Part shown: in pieces, positions 21,112 to 29,689 of the stretch
Numbering within the stretch: the first letter of the stretch is position 1
Layout: each line of letters opens with the position of its first letter
Origin: Diplonema papillatum
Lineage: Eukaryota > Euglenozoa > Diplonemea > Diplonemida > Diplonemidae
Reading direction: 5' to 3'
DNA: 64,000 nt
NCBI GenBank assembly: GCA_030068145.1
Contig: JAPJBO010000008.1
Location: 496,001 to 560,000 of the forward strand
The notes under the pieces: generated by a model
Database searches by the model: none
Told to the model about the DNA's origin: nothing
What the model saw: the letters and a program-made list of their open reading frames with translations, nothing else
Translations under genes and position numbers: made by a program

Positions 21112-23478
21112 TTAAACCGGATCGGTCTGAGTCTCGCGAGGGTGTGTCGTTGGCTGGCCACGGAGCCACAGCCGCTTCGCCGCCGCGTGCACTTCGGAGA
21201 AGCGGTGCGGGACTGAATTGGAGGCAAGCAGCTTCGTGCAGAAATTGCTGAGAGCCGCCCGTTGTGCGACGGTGCACCTTTTCAGCATCTCGAAGGACAG
21301 CCGCTCCATGGCCCTGCTCGAGGGTAGGCGATCGGGTACAATCTTGTCCAGCACTGAAACTGTCCAGTTGTCCTGCAGGATCCCGGCGGTCTGCCGGCAG
21401 GTTTCCAACGCGGATATCTTCTGTGCGCGATTGATCGGATTGTCGTTGTACGGCTGGATCTTGTGGTAGTGAACCCCATCTGTCACGTGGTCCAGCTCCT
21501 TCAGCTGGAACCGAGCGATGCCTTGAAGATTGAGCCAAACTTGGTAGCAGCCATCGAGGTCCTTGATGTACGTAGCCCGCGTAACCACCAGCATGACGCC
21601 GGTCGGCGAAGGTGTGTTGTAAAATGGATGCTCCTCTGAAATCATGCCGACAACTGGCGTCTTGCCTTCGGCGAACAACCGTTTCATCAACAGCAAACCC
21701 GACGGTTGCAGGAACGGTATTGTCTGCGCTGTTCCAGGAATGATGGGACCCCGGCAGTACGGACGCACCGCGTGGAGTATGGGGAGAGGCTTGCCGTGGC
21801 GGAGATACTTTTCCATAGGCTCCGGGGCGGGGACGTCCAGGAGGCTATGGTGGCCTCGCTCGTTCCACGGGACGTACAACAACGAGTCGGCCCCTTCTGG
21901 CTCCATGTTGCGCGGCGGGAGCCCTACTGAGGCAAACGGCGTGTGCGACACCACTTGGGACAGCCTCAAAGTGATGATCGTTTTTTTAGGCGGCTGTTTG
22001 CCCCGTTTCCGCTTCCCCCCGTCCGTTGGCGTCGCTTGGTGGCTGGCACTACGAGTAGGTTGAGCTGCGATGTTCTCCATCTTCGCCTCCTCTTCTGGCA
22101 CGTGTAGAAATCCGACCTCGAACCTGCAACACGGGCAACGTGCAATTCTGGGAATGTGCCCCGGGAACATGTTGACCAGTGGGGTCTCGTCCTTCGCCCG
22201 CACGACATCCGCCTTCTTCATGACGACGAAGTTGTTCCCGCTTTGGGAGAATCGGAGCACTTTCGCTTTCTTCCCATTGGTTAGCTGCAGGATCTGGGAC
22301 CCAGTGTAGTCCGATGGTTGATGACTGGCGGGTTCTTCCTTGAACAAGTGGTCGTTCCACGTTGCGAGGGGGTAGGAGCAGCATAAGCAGAGCAACGAAG
22401 ACCGGGTGTATCGAGGGTTCAGACCAAGGACACGATTTGTCACATCGATGAAGGATTGCTTTGTTGACGGTTTTGAAGTACCGCGGGCACGGCGTTTGGT
22501 GGGGGAGTGTCGAGGGATGCAAACGATCTCTTTGCACTGAGCTGTCATAGGGACGGCTGGGACAGCGCACGTTGAAGGAACGTATAGTTCGTGCAAGACT
22601 TCATCGGAAGCAGAGATGTCGTACGCTGAGCAAAACCCGGGCACTTGTCGGACGAACTCTGCCACAGCTTTTGCGTTTTTGGCTTTGCCGTACACGGCGG
22701 CACAGACCATCCCACTGACGTCAAGGACTACTCGGCCCCTTAAAAACAAGGGCGGAGGTGAATTAGTCCTCGGCGGGCCCGAGACTAGGACGCTAACCGC
22801 CGCCAGCCCCCGCGGGAACATGTCGCTCACCCTCCGGATGAACTTCGCTCCGCTTGAGAAGTCGAGACACCCGAACCCAAACACAACTGGGCTGTACTCC
22901 TGCTGTAGCTCCTTCAACGGGACGCCATCCGGCAGCTTGGGCAAGCTCCCATCCGTCCTGTAATGAATCAACACCGGCACCGGTGAATCGCCCCTTTTCG
23001 CTTCCTCCACTCGCGACACCCAACAAGTCAACGTCACAGACGGGCCCGGCTTCCCCCGCGATGCGTTGTTCGTGGCTGCGCTGCCTACAAAGCCTTTCAG
23101 TATCGTCGGGTCCAGCTTCTTTACCTGCGATTCGAGTGCCTGGAACATTCTCTCTTGCTCCTGCAGCGTGCAGTCCCAGCCGGAATAGCCAGGGTGCAGG
23201 TACGTCATCGCGGTCAGTGTGGGCAGCGCAATCGCCTTTTCTTCTTCGTTTAGGCTCGCCAGCGTTCGCTTGAGCTCGGCACTGCATTCTTGTAGTCCTG
23301 CGGCGAGTACGTTTGGCTCAACGGGTAAGTCGTGGCTTTGGCAGCTGACGACCTGTGGTGTGTGTGTGTGTGTGTGTGTGTTGCGGACCCGTTTAAACGT
23401 GGCACCCCTCTCAGCGAGAATGTGTCCACGGTGTGAAGTGAGTAACGTCAGAAGCGAAGTATAGTTGTCACTTTTCAC
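21112..23478 (-). CDS. Cereblon-like protein with a CULT-like zinc domain followed by a LON-like domain
   Basis: A 788-codon frame; the first in-frame ATG is codon 91 and the frame opens without ATG, so an upstream exon is likely. Residues about 355-460 resemble the CULT domain: SLLCLCC (Cys364, Cys367), a long middle, FPGHIPRIARCPCC (Cys448, Cys451) and EVGF, matching the CxxC ... WFPGYAW...CxxC...HIGW pattern of cereblon. Three aromatic cage positions differ (Trp to Met, Pro and Phe). Residues about 570-785 resemble the LON substrate-binding domain, beginning PIIPGTAQTIPFLQ like cereblon's VLLIPGQTLPLQLF. A basic KRKRGK stretch (489-494) lies between them. Cereblon is a CUL4-DDB1 substrate receptor with LON before CULT; here the order is reversed. 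Residues 100-340 are not recognised. Function as a ubiquitin-ligase receptor is inference. Confidence 0.6.
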   Translation of the reverse strand: MKSDNYTSLLTLLTSHRGHILAERGATFKRVRNTHTHTHTPQVVSCQSHDLPVEPNVLAAGLQECSAELKRTLASLNEEEKAIALPTLTAMTYLHPGYSGWDCTLQEQERMFQALESQVKKLDPTILKGFVGSAATNNASRGKPGPSVTLTCWVSRVEEAKRGDSPVPVLIHYRTDGSLPKLPDGVPLKELQQEYSPVVFGFGCLDFSSGAKFIRRVSDMFPRGLAAVSVLVSGPPRTNSPPPLFLRGRVVLDVSGMVCAAVYGKAKNAKAVAEFVRQVPGFCSAYDISASDEVLHELYVPSTCAVPAVPMTAQCKEIVCIPRHSPTKRRARGTSKPSTKQSFIDVTNRVLGLNPRYTRSSLLCLCCSYPLATWNDHLFKEEPASHQPSDYTGSQILQLTNGKKAKVLRFSQSGNNFVVMKKADVVRAKDETPLVNMFPGHIPRIARCPCCRFEVGFLHVPEEEAKMENIAAQPTRSASHQATPTDGGKRKRGKQPPKKTIITLRLSQVVSHTPFASVGLPPRNMEPEGADSLLYVPWNERGHHSLLDVPAPEPMEKYLRHGKPLPILHAVRPYCRGPIIPGTAQTIPFLQPSGLLLMKRLFAEGKTPVVGMISEEHPFYNTPSPTGVMLVVTRATYIKDLDGCYQVWLNLQGIARFQLKELDHVTDGVHYHKIQPYNDNPINRAQKISALETCRQTAGILQDNWTVSVLDKIVPDRLPSSRAMERLSFEMLKRCTVAQRAALSNFCTKLLASNSVPHRFSEVHAAAKRLWLRGQPTTHPRETQTDPV
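23357..23381 (+). repeat. (GT)n microsatellite
   Basis: About 12 GT units at the 5' end of the cereblon-like frame; on the coding strand it reads as alternating Thr/His. Its presence supports a real start downstream of it, or an intron here. Confidence 0.9.
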
Positions 23479-24093
23479 CAGCCAGATTTGAGCTTCCGAC
23501 CTGTTGTTGTGTCTCTCCGGGATCCTTCGTGGGACGGATAGCGTGTGAGAGGCTGCCAGCTTCCGGCACTCCGCTCATGACTTCTGTTAACATCTTGCGG
23601 TGTTAGTTGTATGAGGCTATCGGCACCGTGCGACAGCTGAGTGTCGTAACACAGGCGACACCCGGGGATGTGGAAGCTCTCTCTGTGCAATGAGCTTGGC
23701 TTGACTATCTGTTCCAAACTCCTGGTGCAAGCACCGGTAGTCGCCACCTGGGACATGAATTTGAGTTCTGTCCCAGACTCGCTCGCACGGGGAAATGTCG
23801 CGATTTACCTGTCGGACAGCAATGGAATGGAATGAATGGTTGAATCATCATATTTAAGGCAAAACGAAAGACGGATCTCAAGCGGAATCTCTCTTGATCT
23901 CCGGCCGCACCTTACCAAACCTGCCTCTTTTCTCTCTCCACGCTCGTATGATTCCCTGAGATGTTCGCTTCGGCTTGAGCACTCGGGTTGATGACACAGG
24001 AGAGGGATAGGGTCCGGGGAGGTAGGGTCCCGCCCGAGAATCAAGGGAGACAAGCTTTGAGATTTCGTCGCGAGGTGACCCCTCGCCCGCTAA

Positions 24094-24356
24094 AATGCCC
24101 CCTCTCAGGCCCTCACCCCCTCTCAGGCCCTCACCCCCTCTCAGGCCCTCACCCCCTCTCAGGCCCTCACCCCCTCTCAGGCCCTCACCCCCTCTCAGGC
24201 CCTCACCCCCTCTCAGGCCCTCACCCCCTCTCAGGCCCTCACCCCCTCTCAGGCCCTCACCCCCTCTCAGGCCCTCACCCCCTCTCAGGCCCTCACCCCC
24301 TCTCAGGCCCTCACCCCCTCTCAGGCCCTCACCCCCTCTCAGGCCCTCACCCCCTC
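24094..24356 (+). repeat. 18-bp minisatellite, about 14.5 copies
   Basis: CCCCCTCTCAGGCCCTCA is repeated with almost no variation. Because the unit is a multiple of three with no stop in several frames, it stays open on both strands: Pro-Pro-Leu-Arg-Pro-Ser repeats on the plus strand and Leu-Arg-Gly-Gly-Glu-Gly on the minus strand. The surrounding frames have no family resemblance, so I do not call a gene. Confidence 0.95.
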
Positions 24357-24808
24357 GCCATTTTTTTCGCGTCAAAGTTCCTGTTCTGGCCCTCGGCTCC
24401 CTTTGTAAAAAGGTTGAGCTCTGGGCCGGTGCGGGAGCTTCCCGGCGCGGAGAAGATTGGAGATGGAGGTGTTGCGCTACATGCGCTGACGATTGTGAGT
24501 CAGTGTGCCGGATGCTCGTTTCGTCATGGCACCCTTCTTCGCAAAAGTGTGTCCACGCGCCCGGCGGTTCGTAGGCAAGGGATCCTCCTCTCCTATTTCA
24601 CGTTCTCTGCCTCGTCCTTGCCTGCGGGATCGACAGTGACAGAGTCCTGTATTGGGGCCTGGGCAGCGTTTGCTGGGTCGCTGCCGCCGCCCGCTTCGCT
24701 CGTTGTCTGCCCGCATGCATGCCCTGCGTTCTTGCCTGGTTGCCTGGTTGCCCTGCCAAATCGCATCATGTGTTCCTGTGCGTCCATCTTGCGACTACCT
24801 GTCTGCTT

Positions 24809-25012
24809 TCAAGCTACCACCCTGGGTTTCATTTCTCTGGCCGGAACGTCGCGGCCCACGTCAAGTGTTGCGGTCTCCATAAAATAGCTTCGGTGGCTCC
24901 GCACATGCACTTGTATCTTCTGGATGACGTCGACGACAGCCGCATGAGGGGACGCATCAAGCAAGGCGCAAATCTCGGCAGCCGAGACGGTGGTTTCGTC
25001 ACTCTTTTGTAG
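24809..25012 (-). CDS. Possible terminal exon of an unrecognised gene
   Basis: A convincing acceptor (TCTACAAAAG on the reverse strand) precedes an open segment coding SDETTVSAAEICALLDASPH and about 45 further residues to a stop, with helical, protein-like composition. Upstream exons would lie where the LINE tail now sits (25.1 kb). No family is recognised and no partner exon was found, so this may be a remnant. Confidence 0.25.
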   Translation of the reverse strand, partial: LQKSDETTVSAAEICALLDASPHAAVVDVIQKIQVHVRSHRSYFMETATLDVGRDVPAREMKPRVVA

Positions 25013-25164
25013 ACAACCCCTAGCTCCACTGCTGAGCACACGATGTTGCCTCCCGGCTCTTTAATAATGACAAACTGGGGTGGCCGGCTACATTGGATGA
25101 GCACACTTTTCCACAAAACTTCCCAGAAATTCCCAGGATTTCGTTCTCTTTCACGCTTTTTCAC

Positions 25165-25197
25165 GTTTTTTCGTCGTCTTGTTGCGTTAGTGGGGAG
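25165..25197 (-). repeat. LINE 3'-terminal motif
   Basis: Reverse strand CACTAACGCAACAAGACGACGAA followed by A-rich sequence marks the 3' terminus of LINE copy 1. The same 23 bases recur at 27713-27735, 29313-29335, 63914-63936 and 63967-63989. Confidence 0.85.
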
Positions 25198-27710
25198 TCA
25201 TGTGCAAGCAAATGAGTACCACACTATGCCAGCTTTTCGCTAAGTGACTCCAGAAGGGTCACTCTTTCCGCGCTTTCGGCGCGGCGCAACTCTAGTCGGT
25301 TGCAACTGTTGTTGGCAGTTGCTCACGATCTCATAATCCGAAAAGGAATCGGAGTCTTCGCTTTCTCGCTTGCGCCGATAGGCACGCCGCGATGCGGAGG
25401 ACGCGAGTAGCCGGGAAGAGCCGGCGGGAGGGCGCGATCGTTGTGTGACCCGTGGAGGGTCGGAACCAGAATCAGTAAAAGGGCCCGAGTCAGGGCCTGC
25501 CATCGAAGAGGGCCGGGCGGGGCCGGGTGGGCGCGGTGTGTTCGGGCCGGCGAGGCCAGTGCCGTCGTCGCCGAGATCGGCGCGTCGTCGTCGTCGTGCG
25601 CGCAGCGCGGCTGCGGGAGAGGCCGTGGGGGTGCATGGCGCGGGTCGCTTCCTGCCTGCTGGCGGGGGGGCGCGCTTCGGGGGCGACTTCGTCGTCCGCC
25701 TCCTCCGGCCACGGCTGGTAGGTGTTCCAGGTGGGGACGGCGCGCGCCGCTTCCGGCCTGTGAGGCCGTCGCTCTCGCCTAGGCTGCGACCGCCACCGCC
25801 GCCGCCGCCGCGATCCCCGCCGCGTCCGCTGCCGCGACCGCCGCCGCGTGCGCGGCCGCGACCAGTGCCGCGGCCGCCGCCACCGTCTCCGTCACTGTCG
25901 TCTCCGCCGCCTCGGCCGCCGCGGCCGCGGCCACGGCCGCGCAGCGGCCGCCACGACCACCGCCACCCCCGTCGCCACTGCTGCTGTCGCGGCCAGCACC
26001 ACCCCTGTGATGCCCCCGTCCGCAGCACGCGTCAGCGTTCGGGCAGGTCCCGCATCGCGTCAGCCGATGCGCCCGGCAGCACTGAATGCGCAGGCCGTCG
26101 TCCGGTTGGTGGTGCACCTGGCAGCACTGGTCCACTACAAGGCTGTAGTTTCTCCGCATGCCCGAGCACATTGCGCACTTCTGCTTCGCGCACGCGTGAC
26201 AGACGGACTGTGAGCGGAGCAGGGGGTCTGCCTGCGACTCCGGGACGAGCACCGGGAGGCGTGGTCGTTGCGGCATTGGTGTGGGCTCGGCCCAGCGCGC
26301 CGAACGCTGCGCTCGCCTCGTCGCGTCATAGAGCGGGAACACGTCCCCGCCCCAGTTCTTCCCGTCCCCGAGCGCCGCACGCGGGAAGTTCATCTCCAAG
26401 ACTTCGAACGTCTCCTCCCCCCCAGCGAAATGTGGCCGCGGTGTCAGACCACCCCACAGCATCGGCGCCCCCAGCGTCCTCATCGAGCCCACCCGGTCCT
26501 TCCGCTCGGCCGGAAGCGGCGACGGCAGCTGCAGTTCCCGACACAGGCGGCACAGCGTCGCTAGCATCGTCCAAAGGGTTTTTCCCCTTCGGTTGGCGGC
26601 GAGGTTCGGGGGGCCCAGGATGTCGTGCCCGGTGAAGACCTCGAAGTCGACGGCCAACTCGATGTTCGACACTTCGCCAGTGTCCGTCCACTGCAATGCC
26701 GACAGCCAGCCCTTCATCGCCCGCATCGTCCGTCCCCCATACGGCCACTTCGGCGGCTCATCCGGTAGGCGCCCGAAGTCAAACAGGTGTCGGACCGCCG
26801 GCCGCGACGTTGCCGCCCTCCAGGGGTGGATCGGCTGTACCGCTGCCAGACGGCCACGCTCTGACTCTTCGCGCGCCACGTACACCGACGCCATGAAATG
26901 GTGCAAGGCCGCCGCGTCGACCGGCGCGCCTTCCACGATTACCCCGTGCACGCGCGTACAAGACGGCCACCGCGCACGGTCCGCCCGCATGAGCTCAGCA
27001 AAGCAGGGGCGGCGGCGAATCTCGTCGTACGCAGGGCACTCCCACCACAAGTGATCCGCCGTGTCGTGGGCGTGGCGGTCACAGTCCCTGCAACACCGGT
27101 CCGGCGGCGGGCGCCGCTCACCCGTGGAGGAGCCTCCGTCTTCGCCAGCCTGCTCGTCGAAGCTACCGGACGCATCTGATGCGGTCGACGTCGTCGACGA
27201 CGCCGTCGTTGACGCGGGAGAGCTCGCCGAACCTTCCGATCCCGCCGCCTCTTCCCCCGCACGCGCATTCCGCCCCCACCGAGCCGCAAGGAAAACACCC
27301 CCGGACAGGATGACGGTCAGCGCGCGCCTCACACTGCCGTCGGCCGCCGTCAGACGCAGCCCGTTCGTGCGCCCGCAGTCTACCCCGGCCTGCACTCCGT
27401 CGTACGAAGGCCGCTGTCGCGCAAGCTGCATCCACACCTTCCGCCGCAGCTGCGCTCGGACGACGTGGTGCCTCTCGCCTCGCTGCATGCCGAGAAGCCG
27501 ACGACCCCCCAGCGCCGCAGAACAGAGATCCCCGCCCTCGAAGCCAATGCCCGCGACCGACAGCCCATCCGCAATGGCGATCCCTACCGGCCCCAGGCGC
27601 GCCCTCGGCAAAAACGTTTCGTGCCGCTCGTACAACCTCACGATGTTCCGCATGCGCGCACACACGCGTGGCAGCCGCTCGCAGGTGTCGAATAACGCGC
27701 ACAGAACGTT
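25165..27710 (-). mobile_element. 5'-truncated LINE (non-LTR retrotransposon), copy 1
   Basis: The reverse strand carries the C-terminal part of a LINE ORF2-type protein, starting just downstream of the reverse-transcriptase core. Recognisable are the region beginning CERLPRVC, the zinc-binding CRDCDRHAHDTADHLWWECP motif, the WTDTGEVSNIELAVDFEVF segment, and a Cys/His-rich C-terminus with CCQVHH and CCGRGHH. The homologous stretch of the LINE at 49-52 kb (CERLPRLL onward) shows the same order at clearly lower identity. The reading frame shifts once, near 26.0 kb, into a long Arg/Gly/Pro-rich tail ending at 25240. The 3' end is the motif CACTAACGCAACAAGACGACGAA plus an A-rich tail. The body is strikingly GC-rich relative to its flanks. 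Confidence 0.8.
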
Positions 27711-27750
27711 TTTTCGTCGTCTTGTTGCGTTAGTGTCACGTTTTTTCACA
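27711..27750 (-). repeat. LINE tail fragment directly 5' of LINE copy 1
   Basis: The 3'-terminal motif of the family sits immediately upstream (element sense) of the truncated 5' end of copy 1. The arrangement is tail-to-body, as if the element had inserted into the tail of an older copy. Confidence 0.7.
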
Positions 27751-27949
27751 CTGGTTCAGCTCTTTTCGCAAGCCTTCACAGACGTTCATACCGGGTTGTG
27801 TGACAGTTTTCTACGATGTGCTGCATGGATTTGCTCCAAAACCATCCCCTTTCGCACATGTGACCGCCAAAGTGTAGGCACTTGATTGACCGATAAATGG
27901 CCGAAAAAAAACGAAAAGGGGAAACGGTCGGTGCCCCTCGAGCTCGGGA

Positions 27950-28500
27950 ACTAGTCACTCCCGCTTCCCTTTTTGGTCTTCCGGTTTAGCACGTTCACCA
28001 CCAGTGTGCGTGTTCTCCATTCGGACCGCGTTGTTCGGGCGGACGTCCTTGAATTCGCCAAACGCAACCCTGATTTCTTCACCAACGAAATCCTCCCCCA
28101 CCGCACCTGGACCCAATGGAAGAGGGGTTTGACTTTGGTCGGAACTTCCGAAGGGTGGGGTGACCTCACGTCATTCCAGGTCGCTAACGTAGTCTACCAG
28201 CGGCCGATAGCTCTCTTCATCCTCACCCGGACCGTCAGCCCTACGTACGTTGTGGATCGGAAGTGATCAACAAGACGAATCGGCAATTATGCCCGCTCAC
28301 TACGGCGAGACGCATTACGACTACGTCCCTGGGGTTTTTCGAGCAAGCTGCGCGGAGCAGTGGTGTCAAGGGCTCGGTAGCCCGGCTGATAGCCCAGCGC
28401 GAGACGAAGGTGACCACCTGGAGGTACGAACCTCACCAGAACCTCAGCGCCAGCACAGCGACCTCACCGACGTCTTCAACCACATCCACGACCAATCATA
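27950..28500 (+). pseudogene. OTU-protease-like remnant
   Basis: The plus strand encodes a segment with WGDLTSFQVANVVYQRPIAL followed about 40 residues later by HYGETHYDYV. This is the order found in the second half of OTU cysteine proteases (a WG...A...P-I block, then the catalytic His in HYD). The first half with the catalytic Cys is not seen. It looks broken (about one break). OTU domains are often carried by transposable elements, and this one lies between LINE copies in the opposite orientation to host genes. Assignment is by eye. Confidence 0.35.
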
Positions 28501-28599
28501 CCACATCCACGGCCGAACGAGGAGCTTCTTCATCTCAAAGAGTGTCAACGCCACTCTTTCTATAACATAAACATACATACAAAAGGTGTCACGGGATAA

Positions 28600-29285
28600 G
28601 CCGGCAGCCGCTGCTTAACGGCTTATATAAATCCTGAGATTACCCCCTCAGGTGACGATACTTCAACCTTCTTTTCGTTTCAAAATGAAGACTGGAGTCT
28701 TCTGAAATGAAGACGGGGCTTGGTCAAATCTCGCTCAGATGTTGGATGGTGTCCTGTTACGTTTCGGGTGAAGCTACGGGCCTACTATGGGAAAGCCGTC
28801 AGCGACGTGGTTTTCCCTGGCACGGCATGTGCCGCAATTCTGAAGGTGGTGATCACTATAAATATTCCGAGGAAGCGCATAACAAGTGCCAAGCTACTCT
28901 ACCACGAATCACGTTAGGTGACGTCAACAAATATGCGCTGCGCTACGAAGCAAATGAGGTTTGCTGGCGGCATGTCAGGGGGGTATGTCAGGGGGTGTCG
29001 TGCGGTCGGACAAGGCGATGCCGGATGGTCGTCGATGCCAAGTGACGCCTGCGGTGCGGACAAGCAAGCTTGTTACCATAAAAAAAGAACCCCTGTTCCT
29101 TCGCTCAGTTTCCCACTGTTTCACAGTTTCTCCAAAATTTTGTTCTCCTTCGCACTTCTTCCCATTTCCCCAGTTTCGGGCTGGTGTTCACGTTGGTAGG
29201 GAGTCAATAGCCCCCAAAAAACTGGAAAAGTATTCAAAAAACTTCCAAAATCTTCCCAGAATTTCCCAAGATTTCCCAGAATTTC
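28600..29285. other. Gene-free stretch
   Basis: No coding region recognised. The right part (29090-29290) is T/C-rich and runs into the LINE tail copy. Confidence 0.4.
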
Positions 29286-29289
29286 GGTC

Positions 29290-29643
29290 CCTTTCACGCT
29301 TTTTCACGCTTTTTCGTCGTCTTGTTGCGTTAGTGGGGAGTCATTTGCAAGCAAATGAGTACCACACTATGCCAGCTTTTCGCTACGTGACTCCAGAAGG
29401 GTCACTTTTTCCGCGCTTTCGGCGCGGCGCAACTCTAGTCGGCTGCAACTGTTGTTGGCAGTTGCTCACGATCTCATAATCCGAAAAGGAATCGGAGTCT
29501 TCGCTTTCTCGCTTGCGCCGATAGGCACGCCGCGATGCGGAGGACGCGAGTAGCCGGGAAGAGCCGGCGGGAGGGCGCGATCGGTGTGTGACCCGTGGAG
29601 GGTCGGAACCAGAATCAGAAAAAGCTTTTTCATGCTTTTTCAC
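29290..29643 (-). mobile_element. LINE 3'-end copy 2, dead on arrival
   Basis: Almost identical to the 3' end of LINE copy 1 (25165-25490): the last ~85 codons with DPPRVT...SRPPAGSSRLLAS, the untranslated stretch and the terminal CACTAACGCAACAAGACGACGAA motif. The near-identity (a few differences in ~330 bp) indicates a recent event. Severe 5' truncation is typical of target-primed reverse transcription. Confidence 0.85.
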
Positions 29644-29689
29644 AGTGTTTCACAGTGTCTCACGTGGTTCCACTTTCATACACATACGT

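Noticed and set aside
23988-24887. 299-codon plus-strand frame
   Set aside because: About a third of it is the 18-bp minisatellite and the rest lacks any domain; openness follows from the repeat unit.
25445-26635. 396-codon plus-strand Pro/Arg-rich frame
   Set aside because: It is the antisense shadow of the GC-rich 3' half of LINE copy 1.
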